From: CAYINU01 sp964364855
Lineage (GTDB): Bacteria; Margulisbacteria; Marinamargulisbacteria; CAYINU01
NCBI GenBank assembly: GCA_964364855.1
Contig: CAYINU010000045.1
Location: forward strand, 1 to 16,040
Direction: 5' to 3'
DNA length: 16,040 bases
In this document: piece by piece, positions 14,127 to 16,040 of the stretch
Layout: every line of letters begins with the position of its first letter
Numbering within the stretch: position 1 is the stretch's first letter
Made by a program: the position numbers and the translations under genes
Notes under the pieces: generated by a model
Told to the model about the DNA's origin: nothing
Seen by the model: the letters and a program-made list of their open reading frames with translations, nothing else
Databases searched by the model: none

Positions 14127-15529
14127 CATATACAGCAACTTAATTTTGAAATATCTTTTGTAAACGACAGAGCGGCAATTTTTATCGCCTCGCTCATCGT
14201 CGGAAACATCGGCAAAGAATTCACCACATCGTCAATAGTATTTTTGTTTTTTACCAACATCATTGCTTCGGCGATAAGTTCTCCGGCACTGGGCGCGAGA
14301 ATGTGAACGCCTAAAATTTGTTTCGTTTGTGGATGAATCGCCATTTTTATCATTCCCTCGGTGCGGTGCATAATAATTGCCTTTGGTACATCTTCAAACG
14401 AAACAGTGCGGCAGGCACAAACGCCCATTTGCTTCATTTGCTCGTCTTCGGTGAATCCAACTCCAGCAAGCTGGGGGTCGGTAAAAATGGTGTAAGGCAC
14501 GGCGTTGTAGTCAATCGAAAGCGTTGCACCCTTGAGCGCATTTTCTGCGGCAAGTGTGCCCTCCCGTCCGGCAGTTGGCTCAAGCCGTAAGGGTTCGCTT
14601 GTAACATCGCCAACGGCGAAAACTTTTTGATTGGACGTTTGGAAATTTTGATTGACAATAACCGCTTGCTGTTTATTGATTTCAACACCGACAACATCAA
14701 GCCCAAGCCCTTGTGTATTGGGCGTTTTGCCTGCTGCCAAAAGTATTTCGTCAGCAAATACGTCCTCTTGCGCCTCGCCGATTTGGTATGTGACTACTTT
14801 TTTATCGCCCTCTTTGCGTACGCTCTTTACCTCAACATTTGTTTTTATTGTTACTCCTTCTTTTGAGAGTATCTCGGCGAGGCGATCAGTGAGCGCTTTT
14901 TCGGAGTGCGAAAAAATTGAATCGCCACGCTGTAAAATGGTTACTTTTGTACCAAAGCGAGAAAATATCTGCGCAAATTCCAAGCCGACCGGCCCCGCGC
15001 CAATGACCATTAACTCCTTTGGTTGTTTTTCAAGACGCAACGCTTCGACATGCGTAACAAATCCGACTTCACGGATTCCCTCAATCGGTGGCACGTTGGC
15101 GGTGGAGCCCGCGGCGATGATAAATTTTTCCGCACTCAACTTCTCGCCGTTCACCTCGATTTCATTTTGAGATACAAATTTTGCTTTTCCTTCGATTGCC
15201 GTTACATATTCCAAATTTTTCAGCACTTTTTCGTATTTCTCTTGACGCAATTTTTCAACGAGAGAAAGTTCATCCTGTACGACTTTTTGAAAATCAAAAC
15301 TTTTCACTTCAAGCTCAACGCCGGAGATACCATGGTGTTTGGCGTGGTGCAAAACCTCGCCAGCATAGAGAAGTGTTTTTGACGGAACGCACCCGACATT
15401 GACACATGTGCCGCCGAGCGGGAGTCCGGCGTTGATGATGGCCGTTTTTGCTTTGAGTTCATTGGCGCGGATTGCCGCCGCGAATGCGCCTGCTCCGCCA
15501 CCTATGATGATTAGATCAAATGTTTTCAT
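14126..15529 (-). CDS. merA: Mercuric reductase (MerA type, without N-terminal HMA domain)
   Basis: This 467-residue flavoprotein disulfide reductase is of the MerA type, which reduces Hg(II) to volatile Hg(0) with NADPH in the cytoplasm. The N-terminal FAD site is IIIGGGAGAFAAAIRA (8-23). The redox-active pair is in GGTCVNVGCVPSKTLLYAGE (C42 and C47). The NAD(P)H site is MVIGAGPVGLEFAQIF. FAVGDVT is the second FAD motif. The C-terminus ends LSCCI; this vicinal Cys pair, which hands Hg(II) to the active site of the partner subunit, separates MerA from dihydrolipoamide dehydrogenase. The N-terminal metal-binding HMA domain of classical MerA is missing. Base composition is more AT-rich than in its neighbours, and no merR, merT or merP is visible. 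The ATG overlaps the stop of the broken RhuM gene (ATGA). Confidence 0.88.
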   Translation of the reverse strand: MKTFDLIIIGGGAGAFAAAIRANELKAKTAIINAGLPLGGTCVNVGCVPSKTLLYAGEVLHHAKHHGISGVELEVKSFDFQKVVQDELSLVEKLRQEKYEKVLKNLEYVTAIEGKAKFVSQNEIEVNGEKLSAEKFIIAAGSTANVPPIEGIREVGFVTHVEALRLEKQPKELMVIGAGPVGLEFAQIFSRFGTKVTILQRGDSIFSHSEKALTDRLAEILSKEGVTIKTNVEVKSVRKEGDKKVVTYQIGEAQEDVFADEILLAAGKTPNTQGLGLDVVGVEINKQQAVIVNQNFQTSNQKVFAVGDVTSEPLRLEPTAGREGTLAAENALKGATLSIDYNAVPYTIFTDPQLAGVGFTEDEQMKQMGVCACRTVSFEDVPKAIIMHRTEGMIKMAIHPQTKQILGVHILAPSAGELIAEAMMLVKNKNTIDDVVNSLPMFPTMSEAIKIAALSFTKDISKLSCCI

Positions 15530-15834
15530 AATGATTGATTCTTTCTTTCATCATCTCGACGAGAACCTTCCTTCTGAACTACCGAGGAACTCTCAGTAGT
15601 TGACGCTTCATTCAATTCACCTTCTAAAAAAATATTTTTGAGATGGAGCCCACTATTATCTGTCGATATATCAAAAAGCTGTGCCCTTCATTTCTGAGTT
15701 AACCACACCGTTTCATCTGCAATACGCACCTCAATTCCAGCCTCGCCTGCTTGTTGGGTAAAGATTAGAAATTCAGCCGTACTATTCGAATTCGGGACGT
15801 TTTTTCTTTGGACATAATGACCAGATTTAGACAT
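15526..15834 (-). pseudogene. RhuM-family gene remnant (N-terminal part, interrupted by an in-frame TGA)
   Basis: From an ATG at 15834 (which overlaps the end of rsfS) the frame reads 48 residues, containing AEFLIFTQQAGEAGIEVRIA and DETVWLTQK, and then meets TGA at 15690-15688. The same frame continues RAQLFDISTDNSGLHLKNIF, then LEGELNEASTTESSSVVQKE, and after that loses similarity and stops at 15526. This is the start of the virulence RhuM / DNA-binding family found next to Fic and toxin genes, in which WLTQxxMAxLF and HLKNIFxEGEL are standard. The normal protein is about 330 residues. Only the N-terminal 75-80 residues are left, with one nonsense change where a Gln or Leu is usual, and the remainder is replaced by merA. 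Confidence 0.7.
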
Positions 15835-16040
15835 GTAAAATCTGGGCAGCACGTTTTTCAAAAAGAGAGTCTAGTTCATACCGGATTCGCATTTCCTCGG
15901 TCAGCAGATGGATAATAATCGTGTTGCAATCCAGCACCAACCATCCGCTGTCAGCCATTCCGGAGACACGGGGACTGGGGTAAAGCCCGGCAGCATCGCC
16001 CTCGGCTCTATGTTCGGCCAACCAGCGGGACACCGATTCC
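15827..16040 (-). CDS. rsfS: Ribosomal silencing factor RsfS (Iojap family), C-terminal part
   Basis: The 3' end of a gene that enters from the right edge; about 70 residues are visible. The stretch VSRWLAEHRAEGDAAGLYP, then DSGWLVLDCNTIIIHLLTEE and RYELDSLF, corresponds to the second half of RsfS, where family members read roughly GxWVLLDYGDVVVHVFxxEVRxxYxLExLW. RsfS binds ribosomal protein uL14 on the 50S subunit and blocks subunit joining when nutrients are scarce. The tail after LDSLF is longer than usual by about a dozen residues. The next gene in most genomes would be rlmH; here it is the broken RhuM gene, whose ATG overlaps the rsfS stop by 8 bases. Confidence 0.8.
   Translation of the reverse strand, partial: ESVSRWLAEHRAEGDAAGLYPSPRVSGMADSGWLVLDCNTIIIHLLTEEMRIRYELDSLFEKRAAQILHV

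Noticed and set aside
14126..15529. Dihydrolipoamide dehydrogenase instead of MerA
   Set aside because: The C-terminal vicinal Cys pair (LSCCI) and the GGTCVNVGCVPSKTLLYAGE form are MerA marks, and no 2-oxoacid dehydrogenase genes are near.
15688..15690. Recoding of UGA as Trp, Gly or selenocysteine in the RhuM frame
   Set aside because: Homologues usually have Gln or Leu there, no SECIS-like hairpin was noticed, and several genes in the window (the DUF805, UT-M23 and merA genes) end with TGA.

Overview
The window looks like chromosomal DNA of a Gram-negative bacterium of roughly 50% GC. The grounds are a protein with a signal peptide and an aromatic beta-barrel ending (envelope with an outer membrane), a type-A-like RNase P RNA, and a dnaG-rpoD operon. 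RpoD is the short form (332 aa, no region 1.1 and no large insert after region 1.2), which argues against Gamma- and Betaproteobacteria. I cannot name the lineage; an uncultured phylum is possible.

Layout. (1) 1-3100, mixed housekeeping and small genes: the 5' part of a tRNA with CAU anticodon (minus), a DUF805 membrane protein (+), a secreted pentapeptide-repeat protein (-), rnpB (+) followed closely by a DUF3147 membrane protein (+), and a membrane-anchored protein with one CxxCH haem site (+). (2) 3088-5809, minus strand: dnaG and rpoD, overlapping by 14 bases, with the rpoD ribosome binding site inside the end of dnaG. (3) 5860-13946, plus strand: a tight five-gene operon, probably the most interesting part of the window. 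It encodes a urea-transporter-like channel fused to an M23 (LytM-like) domain, an outer-membrane beta-barrel, a large PLP-dependent Orn/Lys/Arg-type decarboxylase, an ATP-grasp ligase and a C45-family Ntn hydrolase/acyltransferase. Four of the five genes overlap a neighbour by 4 to 26 bases, and the remaining gap is 28 bases. (4) 13953-14126: tRNA-Ala(GGC) with a clear sigma-70 promoter and a terminator-like hairpin. (5) 14126-15834: a stretch of different character on the minus strand, with a merA-type mercuric reductase preceded by a broken RhuM-family gene. (6) 15827-16040: the 3' end of rsfS (ribosome silencing factor), cut by the window edge.

How the genes may work together. The operon pairs three enzymes that could make and edit a small amide (decarboxylase gives an amine, ATP-grasp joins it to a carboxylate, C45 Ntn enzyme hydrolyses or transfers an acyl group) with two envelope components (an inner-membrane urea-type channel carrying an M23 domain, and an outer-membrane barrel). 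A reasonable inference is a pathway that makes, exports or imports a small polar amine, amide or guanidino compound. The substrate cannot be read from sequence.

The merA/RhuM stretch is more AT-rich than its surroundings, lies between a tRNA gene and rsfS, and looks acquired. Promoter positions for dnaG and the pentapeptide gene put transcription starts within a few bases of the start codons, and neither has a good ribosome binding site, so both may be leaderless.
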